The notes: generated from the sequence alone by a model not told the origin. Shown: positions 44,928 through 56,644, counted from the stretch's first letter. The stretch: 64,000 bases of DNA from Hyperoodon ampullatus (GCA_949752795.1 OX457058.1:32738587-32802586); one strand, 5' to 3'. Program-made: numbers and translations.

Positions 44928-45842
44928 ATGAGAAGACAGAAAAACACACAGCAGGTGAAGGAGCAAGATAAAAACCTACCAGACCTAACAAATGAAGAGG
45001 TAATAGGCAGTCTACCTGAAAAAGAATTCAGAATAATGATAGTAAAGCTGATCCAAGATTCTATTTCCAAGATCCATAATCTTGGAAATAGAATAGACAA
45101 AATGCAAGAAACAGTTAACAAGGACCTAGAAGAACTAAAGATGAATCAAGCATCGATTAAAAATACAATAAATGAAATGAAAAGTACTCTAGATGGGATC
45201 AATAGCAGAATAACTGAGGCAGAAGAACGGATAAGTGAGGTAGAAGATAAAATAGTGGAAATAACTGCTGCAGAGCAAAATAAAGAAAAAAGAATGAAAA
45301 GAACAGAGGACAGTCTCAGAGACCTCTGGGACAACATTAAACGCACCAACATTCGAATTATAGGGGTTCCAGAAGAAGAAGAGAAAAAGAAAGGGACTGA
45401 GAAAATATTTGAAGAGATTATAGTTGAAAACTTCCCTAATATGGGAAAGGAAATAGTTAATCAAGTCCAGGAGGCACAGAGAGTCCCATACAGAATAAAT
45501 CCAAGGAGAAATACGCCAAGACACATATTAATCAAACTGTCAAAAATTAAACACAAAGAAATCATATTAAAAGCAGCAAGGGAAAAACAACAAATAACAC
45601 ACAAGGGAATCCCCATCAGGTTAACAGCTGATCTCTCAGCAGAAACTCTACAAGCCAGAAGGGAGTGGCAGGACATAATTAAAGTGATGAAGGAGAGAAA
45701 CCTGCAACCAAGATTACTCTACCCAGCAAGGATCTCATTCAGATTTGATGGAGAAATTAAAACCTTTACAGACAAGCAAAAGCTGAGAGAGTTCAGCACC
45801 ACCAAACCAGCTTTACAACAAATGCTAAAGGAACTTCTCTAG
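44928..45842 (+). CDS. LINE-1 ORF1 protein (RNA-binding chaperone)
   Basis: A 304-codon intact frame starting MRRQKNTQQ. ORF1p is the trimeric nucleic-acid-binding protein that coats L1 RNA in the cytoplasm and is needed for retrotransposition. By sequence: a charged N-terminus (1-40); a heptad-rich coiled coil (about 43-133, IDKMQETVNKDLEEL ... ITEAEERISEVEDKIVEI); an RRM-like domain from about 139 (TNIRIIGVPEEEEKK) to 233; and a C-terminal domain (about 234-304, ADLSAETLQARREW, YPARISFRFDGEIKTF, FTDKQKLREF). The start follows 'agcaaa' and gives the family N-terminus. The frame ends LKELL-TAG and would continue only 11 codons (ARNTTEGIYLQ) to a TAA, so the TAG could be a late nonsense change of a CAG. 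Length is a little below the human protein (338 aa). ORF2 starts 58 bp downstream. The parent element lacks a promoter, so expression is doubtful. Confidence 0.93.
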   Translation: MRRQKNTQQVKEQDKNLPDLTNEEVIGSLPEKEFRIMIVKLIQDSISKIHNLGNRIDKMQETVNKDLEELKMNQASIKNTINEMKSTLDGINSRITEAEERISEVEDKIVEITAAEQNKEKRMKRTEDSLRDLWDNIKRTNIRIIGVPEEEEKKKGTEKIFEEIIVENFPNMGKEIVNQVQEAQRVPYRINPRRNTPRHILIKLSKIKHKEIILKAAREKQQITHKGIPIRLTADLSAETLQARREWQDIIKVMKERNLQPRLLYPARISFRFDGEIKTFTDKQKLREFSTTKPALQQMLKELL

Positions 45843-45900
45843 GCAAGAAACACAACAGAAGGAATATACCTACAATAACGAACCCAAAGCAATTAAGGAA

Positions 45901-46710
45901 ATGGGAATAGGAACATACATATCAATAATTACCTTAAATGTAAATGGACTAAATGCTCCCACCAAAAGACACAGAGTGGCTGAATGGATACAAAAACAAG
46001 ACCCATATATATGCTGTCTACAAGAGACCCACTTCAGACCTAGAGACACATACAGACTGAAAGTAAGGGGATGGAAAAAGATATTCCATGCAAATGGAAA
46101 TCAAAAGAAAGCTGGAGTAGCAATTCTTATATCAGACAAAATAGACTTTAAAATAAAGACTATTAGAAGAGACAAAGAAGGACACTACATAACGATAAAG
46201 GGATCGATCCAAGAAGAAGATATAACAATTGTAAATATTTATGCACCCAACATAGGAGCACCTCAATACATAAGGCAAATACTAACAGCCATAAAAGGGG
46301 AAATCGACAGTAACACAATCATAGTAGGGGACTTTAACACCCCACTTTCACCAATGGACAGATCATCCAAAATGAAAATAAATAAGGAAACACAAGCTTT
46401 AAATGATACATTAAACAAGATGGACTTAGTTGATATTTGTAGGACATTCCATCCAAAAACAACAGAATACACATTTTTCTCAAGTGCTCATGGAACATTC
46501 TCCAGGATAGATCATATCTTGGGTCACAAATCAAGCCTTGGTAAATTTAAGAAAATTGAAATTGTATCAAGTATCTTTTGCGACCACAATGCTATGAGAC
46601 TAGACATCAATTACAGGAAAAGATCTGTAAAAAATACAAACACATGGAGGCTAAACAATACACTACTCAATAACGAAGTGATCACTGAAGAAATCAAAGA
46701 GGAAATTTAA
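45901..46710 (+). CDS. LINE-1 ORF2, 5' part: AP-like endonuclease (ends at premature stop)
   Basis: Codons 1-269 of ORF2 (MGIGTYISIITLNVNG). This part is the APE-type endonuclease that nicks target DNA for target-primed reverse transcription. Expected active-site residues are visible: N13 (NVNG), E42 (CLQETHF), D144 and N146 (VGDFNTPLS), D204 (SRIDHI), D228 and H229 (CDHNAMRLD). Position 227 is Cys where L1s usually have Ser (SDH motif). The frame is cut by TAA at 46708-46710 (codon 270) inside EEIKEEI-stop-KYLETND, where an AAA lysine codon is expected, so one A-to-T change explains it. The same frame resumes directly afterwards. A truncated protein of endonuclease alone would be the only direct product. 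Confidence 0.93.
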   Translation: MGIGTYISIITLNVNGLNAPTKRHRVAEWIQKQDPYICCLQETHFRPRDTYRLKVRGWKKIFHANGNQKKAGVAILISDKIDFKIKTIRRDKEGHYITIKGSIQEEDITIVNIYAPNIGAPQYIRQILTAIKGEIDSNTIIVGDFNTPLSPMDRSSKMKINKETQALNDTLNKMDLVDICRTFHPKTTEYTFFSSAHGTFSRIDHILGHKSSLGKFKKIEIVSSIFCDHNAMRLDINYRKRSVKNTNTWRLNNTLLNNEVITEEIKEEI

Positions 46711-49700
46711 AAATACCTAGAAACAAATGACAATGGAGACACGACGACCCAAAACCTATGGGACGCAGCAAAAGCAGTTCTAAGGGGGAAGTTTATAGCA
46801 CTACAATCCCACCTTAAGAAACAGGAAACATTTCGAGTAAACAACCTGACCCTGCACCTAAAGCAATTAGAGAAAGAAGAACAAAAAACCCCCAAAGTTA
46901 GCAGAAGGAAAGAAATCATAAAGATCAGATCAGAAATAAATGAAAAAGAAATGAAGGAAACGATAGCAAAGATCAACCAAACTAAAAGCTGGCTCTTTGA
47001 GAAGATAAACAAAATTGACAAACCATTAGCCAGACTCATCAAGAAAAGAAGGGAGAAGACTCAAATCAATAGAATTAGAAATGAAAAAGGAGAAGTAACA
47101 ACTGACACTGCAGAAATACAAAAGATCATGAGAGATTACTATAAGCAACTCTATGCCAATAAAATGGACAACCTGGAAGAAATGGACAAATTCTTAGAAA
47201 TGCACAACCTGCCAAGACTGACTCAGGAAGAAATAGAAAATATGAATAGACCAATCACAAGCACTGAAATTGAAACTGTGATTAAAAATCTTCCATCAAA
47301 CAAAAGCCCAGGACCAGATGGCTTCACAGGCGAATTCTATCAAACATTTAGAGAAGAGCTAACACCCATCCTTCTCAAACTCTTCCAAACAATATCAGAG
47401 GAAGGAACACTCCCAAACTCATTCTACGAGGCCACCATCACCCTGATACCAAAACCAGGCAAGGATGTCACAAAGAAAGAAAACTACAGGCCAATATCAC
47501 TGATGAACATAGATGCAAAAATCCTCAACAAAATACTAGCAAACAGAATCCAACAGCACATTAAAAGGATCATACACCATGATCAAGTGGGGTTTATTCC
47601 AGGAATGCAAGGATTCTTCAATATACGCAAATCAATCAATGTGATACACCATATTAACAAGTTGAAGGAGAAAAACCATATGATCATCTCAATAGATGCA
47701 GAGAAAGCTTTCGACAAAATTCAACACCCATTTATGATAAAAACCCTGCAGAAAGTAGGCATAGAGGGAACTTTCCTCAACATAATAAAGGCCATATATG
47801 ACAAACCCACAGCCAACATTGTCCTCAATGGTGAAAAACTGAAACCATTTCCACTAAGATCAGGAACAAGACAAGGCTGCCCACTCTCACCACTCTTATT
47901 CAACCTAGTTTTGGAAGTTTTAGCCACAGCAATCAGAGAAGAAAAGGAAATAAAAGGAATCCAAATTGGAAAAGAAGAAGTAAAGCTGTCACTGTTTGCA
48001 GATGACATGATACTATACATAGAGAATCCTAAAGATGCTACCGAAAAACTACTAGAGCTAATCAATGAATTTGGTAAAGTAGCAGGATACAAAATTAATG
48101 TACAGAAATCTCTGGCATTCCTGTACACTAATGATGAAAAATCTGAAAATGAAATCAAGAAAACACTCCCATTTACCATTGCAACAAAAAGAATAAAATA
48201 TCTAGGAATAAACCTACCTAAGGAGACAAAAGACCTGTATGCAGAAAATTATAAGACACTGATGAAAGAAATTAAAGATGATACAAATAGATGGAGAGAT
48301 ATACCATGCTCCTGGATTGGAAGAATCAATATTGTGAAAATGACTCTACTACCCAAAGCAATCTACAGATTCAATGCAATCCCTATCAAACTATCACTGG
48401 CATTTTTCACAGAACTAGAACAAAAAATTTCAAAATTTGTTTGGAAAAACAAAAGACCCCGAATAGCCAAAGCAATCTTGAGAACGAAAAACGGAGCTGG
48501 AGGAATCAGGCTGCCTGACTTCAGACTATACTACAAAGCTACAGTAATTAAGACAGTGTGGTACTGGCATAAAAACAGAAAGATAGATCAGTGGATCAGG
48601 ATAGAAAGCCCAGAGATAAACCCACGCACATATGGCCAACTTATCTTTGATAAAGGAGGCAGGAATGTACAGTGGAGAAAGGACAGCCTCTTCAATAAGT
48701 GGTGCTGGGAAAACTGGACAGGGACATGTAAAAGTTTGAGATTAGATCATTCCCTAACACCATACACAAAAATAAGCTCAAAATGGATTAAAGACCTAAA
48801 TGTAAGGCCAGAAACTATCAAACTCTTAGAGGAAAACATAGGCAGAACACTCTATGACATAAATCACAGCAAGATCCTTTTGGACCCACCTCCTAGAGAA
48901 ATGGAAATAAAAACAAAGATAAACAAATGGGACCTAATGAAACTTCAAAGCTTTTGCACAGCAAAGGAAACCATAAACAAGACCAAAAGACAACCCTCAG
49001 AATGGGAGAAAATATTTGCAAATGAAGCAACTGACAAAGGATTAATCTCCAAAATTTATAAACAGCTCATGCAGCTCAATAGCAAAAAAACAAACAACCC
49101 AATCCAAAAATGGGCAGAAGACTTAAATAGGCATTTCTCCAAAGAAGATATACAGACTGCCAACAAACACATGAAAGGATGCTCAACATCATTAATCATT
49201 AGAGAAATGCAAATCAAAACTACAATGAGATATCATCTCACACCAGTCAGAATGGCCATCATCAAGAAATCTAGAAACAATAAATGCTGGAGAGGGTGTG
49301 GAGAAAAGGGAACTCTCTTGCACTGCTGGTGGGAATGTGAATTGGTACATCCACTATGGAGAACAGTATGGAGGTTCCTTAAAAAACTAAAAATAGAACT
49401 ACCATATGACCCAGCAATCCCACTACTAGGCATATACCCTGAGAAAACCATAATTCAAAAAGAGACATGTACCAAAATGTTCATTGCAGCTCTATTCACA
49501 ATAGCCCGGAGCTGGAAACAACCTAAGTGTCCATCATCGGATGAATGGATAAAGAAGATGTGGCACATATATACAATGGAATATTACTCAGCCATAAAAA
49601 GAAACGAAACTGAGCTATTTGCAATGAGGTGGATAGACCTAGAGTCTGTCATACAGAGTGAAGTAAGTCAGAAAGAGAAAGACAAATACCGTATGCTAAC

Positions 49701-49719
49701 ACATATATATGGAATTTAA
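46711..49719 (+). pseudogene. LINE-1 ORF2, 3' part: reverse transcriptase and Cys-rich domain (no start)
   Basis: Continues ORF2 codons 271-1272 in the same frame with no further stop; first in-frame Met is at 46951. Landmarks: linker (KYLETND); N-terminal RT blocks ([44 protein letters not shown]); [11 protein letters not shown]; the catalytic [13 protein letters not shown] block; the [13 protein letters not shown] block; and FADDMILY with the FADD motif at codons 699-702 (48001-48006 encode the two Asp). The C-terminal zinc-knuckle-like motif [18 protein letters not shown] starts at codon 1129. Total ORF2 of 1272 codons matches the human length (1275). It is cut off from its start by the stop at 46708, so it counts as a pseudogene despite an otherwise complete reading frame. 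ORFs on the minus strand here are shadows. Confidence 0.95.
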
Positions 49720-50061
49720 AAAAAAAAAAAAAGAATGTCATGAAGAACCTAGGGGTAAAACGGGAATAAAGACACAGACCTACTTGAGAATGGACTTGAG
49801 GATATGGGGAGGGGGAAGGGTAAGCTGTGACAAAGCGAAAGAGAGGCATGGACATATATACAGTACGAAACGTAGGGTAGATAGATAGTGGGAAGCAGCC
49901 GCAGAGCACAGGGAGATCAGCTCGGTGCTTTGTGACCGCCTGGAGGGGTGGGATGGGGAGGGTGGGAGGGAGGGAGATGCATGAGGGAAGGGATGTGGGA
50001 ACAGATGTATATGTATGACTGATTCACTTTGTTATAAAGCAGAAACTAATAAAAAAAAAAC

Positions 50062-50443
50062 ATTAAAGGAAACCAGAATATGTCACCCCAAAATACGTCT
50101 CTTTGACATAAAAATTATTTTAAGCTGGCAGTAAACATATTAAGAAGCAGTAAACTGGGCTTCCCGCATGGCGCAGTGGTTAAGAACCTGCCTGCCAATG
50201 CAGGGGACGCGGGTTCGAGCCCTGGTCCGGGAAGATCCCACATGCTGTGGAGTGGCTGGGCCCATGCGCCACAGCTACTGAGCCTGTGCTCTAGAGCCCG
50301 CGAGCCACAACTGCTGAGGCCTGCGTGCCTAGAGCCCGTGCTTCTCAACGGGAGAGGCCATGGCAATGAGAAGCCCGCGCACCACAATTCTGCAACTGGA
50401 GAAAAGCCCACACGCAGCTACCAAGACCCAGCACAGCCAAAAA

Positions 50444-50474
<31 letters not shown>

Positions 50475-50892
50475 GCAGTAAACTTATGAAAAGCTCTCTC
50501 TAACCTCCTCTTTTTCTGCCTAAAGGCTGGATATAAATTCTACTTTTACTGAAGCCAGACTCTTGACAGCACCAGGAGAATCTGCAAAGAAACCTAACTG
50601 CACTAGTATCCTCCCATATATTACCTTCCACAGTTTGCTGCCCTTTGAAGCCTAAAACTTCTTTCCTTAGTCCTGTCATTTCTCTTCAAACTCATTGTTC
50701 TTTGTTGAAGATGCTACATAAGCCAGAGTTCTAAGCCACTATTTTGAGTTACTCTTCATTCAGTTTTCTCCCATGTATTCTGCATGAGTTAATAAATAGT
50801 TTTTCTCTTATTAATCTGCCTTTTTTTTTTTAAAGGAATCTAAGCTGAAAACCTAATATGGGTAGAGGCAGAGGTTTGCCTCTCCTACAACA
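50062..50892 (+). mobile_element. old LTR (ERVL-like), interrupted by a SINE
   Basis: 'aatatgtcaccccaaaatac', 'ttttaagctggcagtaaaca' before the SINE and 'ctaaaggctggatataaatt', 'aagccagagttctaagccac', 'gttaataaatagtttttctc' and 'gggtagaggcagaggtttgc' after it read as one LTR ending 'cctacaaca'. A polyadenylation signal lies near 50790. The left edge touches the poly(A) of the L1, which may have truncated or split it. No viral genes. Confidence 0.65.
50157..50472 (+). mobile_element. CHR SINE (long form) with TSD
   Basis: Long-form body, tail of eight (aaat) units at 50441-50472. Perfect duplications aagcagtaaact at 50145-50156 and 50473-50484, lying in the LTR. Confidence 0.96.
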
Positions 50893-51665
50893 CATTTTTA
50901 AATGAATGAATGAGATCTGCTTCCTTGGTACTCACTATTTTATCAGGAAATGTTATACCTACAAACATAGTACTCTAACCCGGACATTAGTCAAGGTTAA
51001 GAGGAACATGTAATTGATACGGTCTTTTTATTTGAAAAAAATTGCTATCAGTATTTATCAAAATAAATTCTATTTAAAAATTATAATAAATGAGATGCCG
51101 TTTATGGCAAAATTTGTCTTTTAAAGGAACATCCCTGCACACCTGGAGATGCATTCCACCTCTCACTACATCACAGATGACTATTTCCAACCTGACTCTA
51201 CCCAGAATTCTTGCTACTTCCCACCTGAAATTCCCACTCACAGAGCCCAGGAGCCTGTCCATGTCCTCAGGAGACCTGGGACATCTTGCTCCAAAATGGA
51301 TCAGAGGCATCAGGACTCAGCAGAAAAGTGCCTCTTCAGGATTTGAATCCTGTTTTTGCAGCTGTAATATTCGACATCAAATTTCTTTACATCCCAGCCG
51401 TTTTATTGAACGTACTAACAAACAAACTCATATTTTCCTGATATGATTCACCTGAACTGAAACTAAAGCTTTACTAACCCAGCATTCTACATGGCACCCC
51501 TCTCTATGCTCATCAATAGTAATCAGTCATTCACCACAATAACTCTCAATGCTTTTTCCTAGCAAGGAGAAATCTGAAGAGTCACCTTACAAACAATGGG
51601 TGGTTACTAATTTATCTTTCTACTGCCCCCTCAAAATCACTGGAAATGTGCACTTTACCCTGTCA
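50893..51665. other. no recognisable feature
   Basis: About 0.8 kb. The 118-codon plus frame at 51090-51446 (with a 78-codon minus shadow) has no family resemblance and no splice or codon signature I can support. Confidence 0.45.
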
Positions 51666-51669
51666 AACT

Positions 51670-51835
51670 GCTCTATTAAGAATTGAAAGAGGCAACATTG
51701 TGCAGAGAACATGGAGTTGCAATAGTAGAGATCTGAGTGTGACCTTGGCAGTTTACTTAACCTCTCTGAGATCCAGTATCTGAAAAAAATAGGAATAATA
51801 CACCAACTTCATAAGGTTGATATGGTATGAGGATA
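51670..51835 (-). repeat. MIR SINE, antisense
   Basis: 'gatctgagtgtgaccttggc', 'cttaacctctctgagatcca' and 'aaaaataggaataatacacc' match reverse-complemented MIR. Confidence 0.75.
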
Positions 51836-51927
51836 TTACCACCAGCGATTTTGACTTAATTATCCAGGCAGTTTCGAAGCATCTCCAGGTGATTTTAATG
51901 CACAGCCAGGGTTAAGAACCACTGGGT
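51836..51927 (-). repeat. MER5A MITE end
   Basis: 'catctccaggtgattttaat' and 'cagggttaagaaccactggg' are the terminal MER5A blocks. Confidence 0.72.
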
Positions 51928-53560
51928 AAATTCTTCTCAAAAGTATTATCTCCATGACCACCCCTCAGAAACTTTAAAATGACTTTTGAATATTAAAAGC
52001 AGGATTAAGAATATAAAACAACCTCTTTTCACCTGTGTAAGCAAAACTAGAATATGCTTAGGAATGGAAAATGCTAACGTTCATAGTAAAACTGTCCAAC
52101 AACTGAGTTAAGAATGAACATACATACAGGGCTTTTGAGGAAAGCTTTGTCTTCAACAAAGAACCCAGAGTTATATATCTGAATTATTATATCCCTCCAA
52201 AGTAGTTACTACATGAAGATAAGCTATAAAACCTATTTTAATGATGCTGCCACTATGGAAAAATAAATTTATTAGAGAGAAATTGCCCTTTGAGACTGAG
52301 GTAGATTTACTAAAATGTCTTAAATGGCAAAAAAATTTTGATCTTTGATTGCAGATTTAACTTCTGGAATCAATAAAGTATCATTTGAAATCAAGTCAGG
52401 TGAGTTGGTAGTTAACCAAGATGGGAGCTCTCATTGTAGGCATTGGGCCCAACGTCTCTGAGGGGCTCTTGCTACATATCATATCCTTCAGTAACTAGCA
52501 CTCAACCTAGCACAAGTCACGGCTCAGTGACTGAACTTAAATGAAATATTCAATACAAAGACAGATTATCCCAGGTGGCCTTGAAGGTCATTCTCAAAGA
52601 AAAGATTAGAAATGGTTGGAGCAATATTGACCTCATTAGAATAAGGATGTGGTTTTCCAGACAGGCAGTGTTCATGCCACATGTTTGTTACAAAGACCAT
52701 TTCAGTTCTTCCTAAATATGTTTGGATTAAAGGGGAGTGACCATGGCAAAACCATGGTATCACTAAGAGATGGTGGTGGCTGTGTCTTCAGAGCTTTCAC
52801 AGGGGACATTCATTATAGTAAATAACCCAAAATGTAGGTCTGACCCTTGGCTGTGCAGGCTCAGAACAATAACTACCGGTTTGTGCAGAATAGGTCTGAC
52901 TCTCGAGGCTGGACTCCCATTAATCAACATGATGAGAATGATGTGTAACACCAGAATTCCAATTAGTTATGTTACAAAGAGAAGTATAATAGTTGTAGGG
53001 CCCAGAGACCTCTGGTAATTATGACCAGCACACTTTCTTTCAGAAAGCAGACCTGGGTGGGAAGTTCAGGTCCATCAGAAGGTGGCACAGTGAACAGGAA
53101 CTTGAGATTGGGTGAATGAGTGAAGGCCTCCACAGCATCCAGTTGGGATAACCTGAGGACTATTTCTCACAATAGGGAGAGCCCTTTGGTGGGAATGCCA
53201 CACTCAAGTTCAATGACCAGGATTGTTTCTCCCCCTTATTTAGGAGGAAATGGCTCAAGTTCACCTCTCCACTATCTTTTAATGTTCATTTCCACCACTG
53301 TCCAACTTCTTTTCTGACATATTTATAATCTATATTAGTACATTCCGTCATGTTATATCAAATCTTGTGAGCCCTAAAAACAGTGTCTTTTTAAGATGAC
53401 TTTGCACCTTTTGCTCTGGTCTATTGTGAATTGACCTTAATGCTTGACTCTTATTTCCCTGTTTCCCAAATGTATGAAGTTCAGGAGATACCTAACCCAT
53501 TGTGTTCTGACAATACTTATAGTACCAGAAGTCTCCCGTGTAAAAAAAAAATTTTTTTTC
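51928..53560. other. no recognisable feature
   Basis: About 1.6 kb with no repeat or coding family recognised. Short ORFs on both strands only. Confidence 0.45.
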
Positions 53561-53574
53561 AGAAGAAAAATCCA

Positions 53575-53760
53575 CTAGTCTCTCAACAAATATCAATTGC
53601 ACCAGATATTTTTCTAAATGCTGGCAATTCCATGGTAAACAAAACAGATAAAGACCAAAACCTCATGGGGCTTACATTCTAGCTGAAAAAAGGAAATAAA
53701 TGAGAGAATAAATACTTATATAAAATAATTTCATATGGTGATAAAATGAAAATAAAATTA
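53575..53760 (-). repeat. L2 LINE fragment, antisense
   Basis: 'ttctaaatgctggcaattcc', 'atggtaaacaaaacagataa' and 'tcatggggcttacattctag' are the reverse-complemented L2 3' blocks. Confidence 0.75.
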
Positions 53761-54268
53761 GAAACTCCTACTAAAATGTTCATTTGTAAATTAAGAGAAA
53801 ATTCTTACCTCTGGGAGATTTTCAAGTCTACCTTACATGGTCCCAAGGTGACTAGAAATATCATGGTCAAAGTAGAAAAATAAAAGGGAAGGTCCCACTC
53901 GAAAAAAAAAATACAGAAAAATATGAGATCAGGGACCTTGGAAATTCACATACCCATGACAATGAGAACAAGACCGGTGTGGTTCTGCAGTTCCAGAAAT
54001 CTATGCCTGTGAATTTTCTCCCCGCTAGTGCTGCTTGTATTTTTGACAGTTTCCTCAGGATCTATGGCCTTAAATGATGCATGGAGAAGGGGGAAAGTGG
54101 AATTACTCCTTTATGCCATACCTGAATTTAATGTCTTGCAGCAGTGCCCCAGATTTTTACTTTGGGTCTTGCAAAAGTAATATCTCTTGGGGAAAAATGG
54201 AGGCAAGAAGTACCTGAACACAGAACCATCATATTTAGCCTAAGAAAAAGGGAAGTGGCAGCCAGAAG
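53761..54268. other. no recognisable feature
   Basis: About 0.5 kb, unremarkable. Confidence 0.4.
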
Positions 54269-54269
54269 T

Positions 54270-54400
54270 AATTATGATCATTACAGCATGTATCATTTAT
54301 TGAGTACCCACTATGTCTCACGTACTGAAGAGGCATTTGCGTATTTTACCCAAATAAACTCAGAGACCCTGTGTAACCCGATTTCCAGGCAAAGGCACAT
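54270..54400 (+). repeat. MIR SINE fragment
   Basis: 'catttattgagtacccacta', 'tgtctcacgtactgaagagg' then 'aataaactcagagaccctgt' follow the MIR order. Confidence 0.65.
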
Positions 54401-54849
54401 TCAAAGAAATGCAATCCAGTAGTCAAAAGAAATTTTAAAATAGTTCTGTTCATTAACTTGCATTTGAAATAAACTCCTTAAAATTCCCTTTTGTCCCCTC
54501 TCTATACTCATATACCCTCTGCAGTTCTACAGTCTCTTATCCCAGCCTCACCCTCCACTTCTGCACAGAATGTACTGAAAACCCGCCACCACTGGGACAG
54601 GCTCTGGTCTCTCCTTTTTCTTCCCCTTTTCTGCCTGTTTTTCTGGTTCTCCATCTCTAACCATTCTCCTGATTCTAAATCACAGACACCCAGAGAGTCG
54701 GACAAGCAAGGCAGAAATCATCTTATAAGAAGGGGAATGGGTGAAATTGGAAAGACAAAGACAATATTATCTTTATTAAGTTGGGACAGGGGGAAGTAGC
54801 AGGAAGGCGGAAGGCTGAGAACATTCGCATGTTAATAGGTGTGAGAAAT
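54401..54849. other. no recognisable feature
   Basis: About 450 bp. The 102-codon frame at 54491-54799 is opposed by a minus frame and lacks family signature. Confidence 0.4.
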
Positions 54850-54851
54850 GA

Positions 54852-55292
54852 TTATAATTATGGCCCTAGTGAATCCCCTTCCTTGCTCCCAGCCCCTCTG
54901 CAATGAGACATCCCTCTCCTTAAATCTGGACTGGCCTTGTGATTTGTTTGGGTCAACAGTATGTGGCAGAAGTGATATTATGCAAGGTCTGGAATCTTGT
55001 CCTGAAGAAGTTTTGCAGTTTCTGGTTTTGTTCTTGGAACCCTGAGACCATTGTGCTGTGAAGAAACTCAGCCCAGCCTGTTGGAGGATGTGGAAGAAAA
55101 CCAAACCATTCCACCTGCCAGCCAACACCTATGACCAGAGGTGTGCTTGAGGCCGTCTTGCACTCTCCAACCCCAGTTGAGCCATCAGATGACACAGTCA
55201 CATGAGGGATTTCAGGCAAGACCTGAAGTAGAACTGACGAGATTGCCAACCCATAAAATTATAAGGAAGCAAATCATGGTTTGGGGATGGTT
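54852..55292 (+). mobile_element. MLT1-type LTR
   Basis: 'gactggccttgtgatttgtt', 'gtatgtggcagaagtgatat', 'agcccagcctgttggaggat', 'tgcttgaggccgtcttgcac' and 'aacccataaaattataagga' match MLT1 blocks in order. Non-coding MaLR LTR; the antisense and sense ORFs are artefacts. Confidence 0.72.
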
Positions 55293-55309
55293 TATAACAG
55301 AGCAAAGGT

Positions 55310-55480
55310 CATTCACATATAAATCATTAGCTTGTGTAACTCTTACAACACAAAGTAGGTTATTCTTATTTTATAAATGAGAAACTGAAGTTCTGCAAAA
55401 TTAAGTATCTCATTCAAGGTCACAGAACTTCCAAATGATAAAACTAGCTTGGTATCCTGGTCTGCCTGCTTTCATATCTC
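55310..55480 (+). repeat. MIR SINE fragment
   Basis: 'attttataaatgagaaactg', 'ctcattcaaggtcacagaac' and 'ttccaaatgataaaactagc' follow the MIR right half. Confidence 0.7.
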
Positions 55481-55789
55481 ATTCTTACATGGTCCTTTGA
55501 CTCCATCTCTGAGATCTATGAGTTACGTCTACTAAGAATCATTCCTTCTGTTAAACTCCTAGAAATTGATCACTGAAAACAGTTTCTTAACATCTCCCCC
55601 TTCCCAGCAACTTTAGGACTTATACCTGTACATCCATACTGGTGGAAATCTGTACACTTTGTGTTCCAGTTTGTGTCTCCATGGCACATTATATATGGTT
55701 AAGGGCATTGTTCAATTTGGACTTTTAAGGCATTTTAATGGCTGTCTAACTTCATTTTTGTTCATTTATTTACTCTAATTAATTAGCTA

Positions 55790-56035
55790 TCATAATTACT
55801 ATCAACTGTTGAATGTTTACAATGGGTTGGACACTCCACTAAGCACTCTGCATGCATTATCTCATTTAATCCTCACAAAACCCTACTGTGTTGCCATTGT
55901 CACCCCCATTTTGCCAACAAAGAACCTGAGGTTCAGAGAGTCATACAGCTAGGAAGTGTTGTAGCTGGGACACAAACCCAGGCCTGTCTGATGATAAAGC
56001 CTGTGCATTTAACCAGTGGATTGTACTCAGTGGTG
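55790..56035 (+). repeat. MIR SINE, near full length
   Basis: 'cactccactaagcactctgc', 'atctcatttaatcctcacaa', 'agaacctgaggttcagagag' and 'gctgggacacaaacccaggc' in MIR order, well preserved. Confidence 0.88.
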
Positions 56036-56571
56036 TTCTGGTAAGTAGTTTACAGCTGGCTCTATGAGAAAAAGAAAGCCATGATTTGTAGCTTTTGTGA
56101 TTCCCGTGGTATAAATACTCATATTATCATTGATGTCAAGCTAACAAACAGACTTCACTGAAGGCAGAGTTGGGGAAAGCAGAAAGTCTAGAAAAGCCTC
56201 TAACCCCACCATCCTCTCCAACAGACAGACATGGCTTATGACATGGGAGCTGCAAAAACTTGGCTGATAGCACAGCTGGCCATCTTGAAGCAAGAAAGCT
56301 GATAAAGAGCTGTGGCACAATCCAGAAAACTAAACCAACAGTCAGACGTCCCAAAGATGTTTCTGTTTTCCCGTGACACCCTGCCTATTCACTTGCCACT
56401 GTTATGGCAGACCATGTTCCAAGAAGCATCACATGAATCACCTAGTCCAAAGCTTTCAGAGCCCTCAAAAGACCCCTCATCCAACCTCCTTCTCTGAATA
56501 AACCCCTTTCTCCTCATGGCCAGGGTATTGGTTTCATGGGTTAGGGGTTCCAAAGGAGCTGAAATGAGGGA
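56036..56571. other. no recognisable feature
   Basis: About 0.5 kb of ordinary sequence. Confidence 0.4.
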
Positions 56572-56581
56572 ATGGATTTCT

Positions 56582-56605
56582 TTCTTTCTTTTCTTTTTCA
56601 TAAAT

Positions 56606-56644
<39 letters not shown>

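Larger units (their letters stand above)
44843..50060 (+). mobile_element. near-full-length LINE-1 (cetartiodactyl type)
   Basis: A 5.2-kb L1 with about 85 bp of 5' UTR ('aactacgaatctgcagcctg'), ORF1, ORF2, a 3' UTR and an A tract. The missing 5' UTR removes the internal promoter. The 3' UTR (49720-50050) has an A14 run after the ORF2 stop and a G-rich stretch at 49930-49978 (runs of 3-4 G), a conserved L1 3'-UTR feature. The end stops at 'agaaactaat' and lacks the 'accattgt...ccaataaag' segment seen in the L1 at 34183. No TSD found. It abuts an older LTR on the right. Confidence 0.97.

Noticed and set aside
47721..48179. Minus-strand ORF of 152 codons within LINE-1
   Set aside because: Antisense shadow of the ORF2 reverse-transcriptase region.
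51090..51446. 118-codon plus-strand ORF
   Set aside because: No family resemblance, no upstream context, opposed by a minus-strand ORF; length is within chance expectation for 64 kb.
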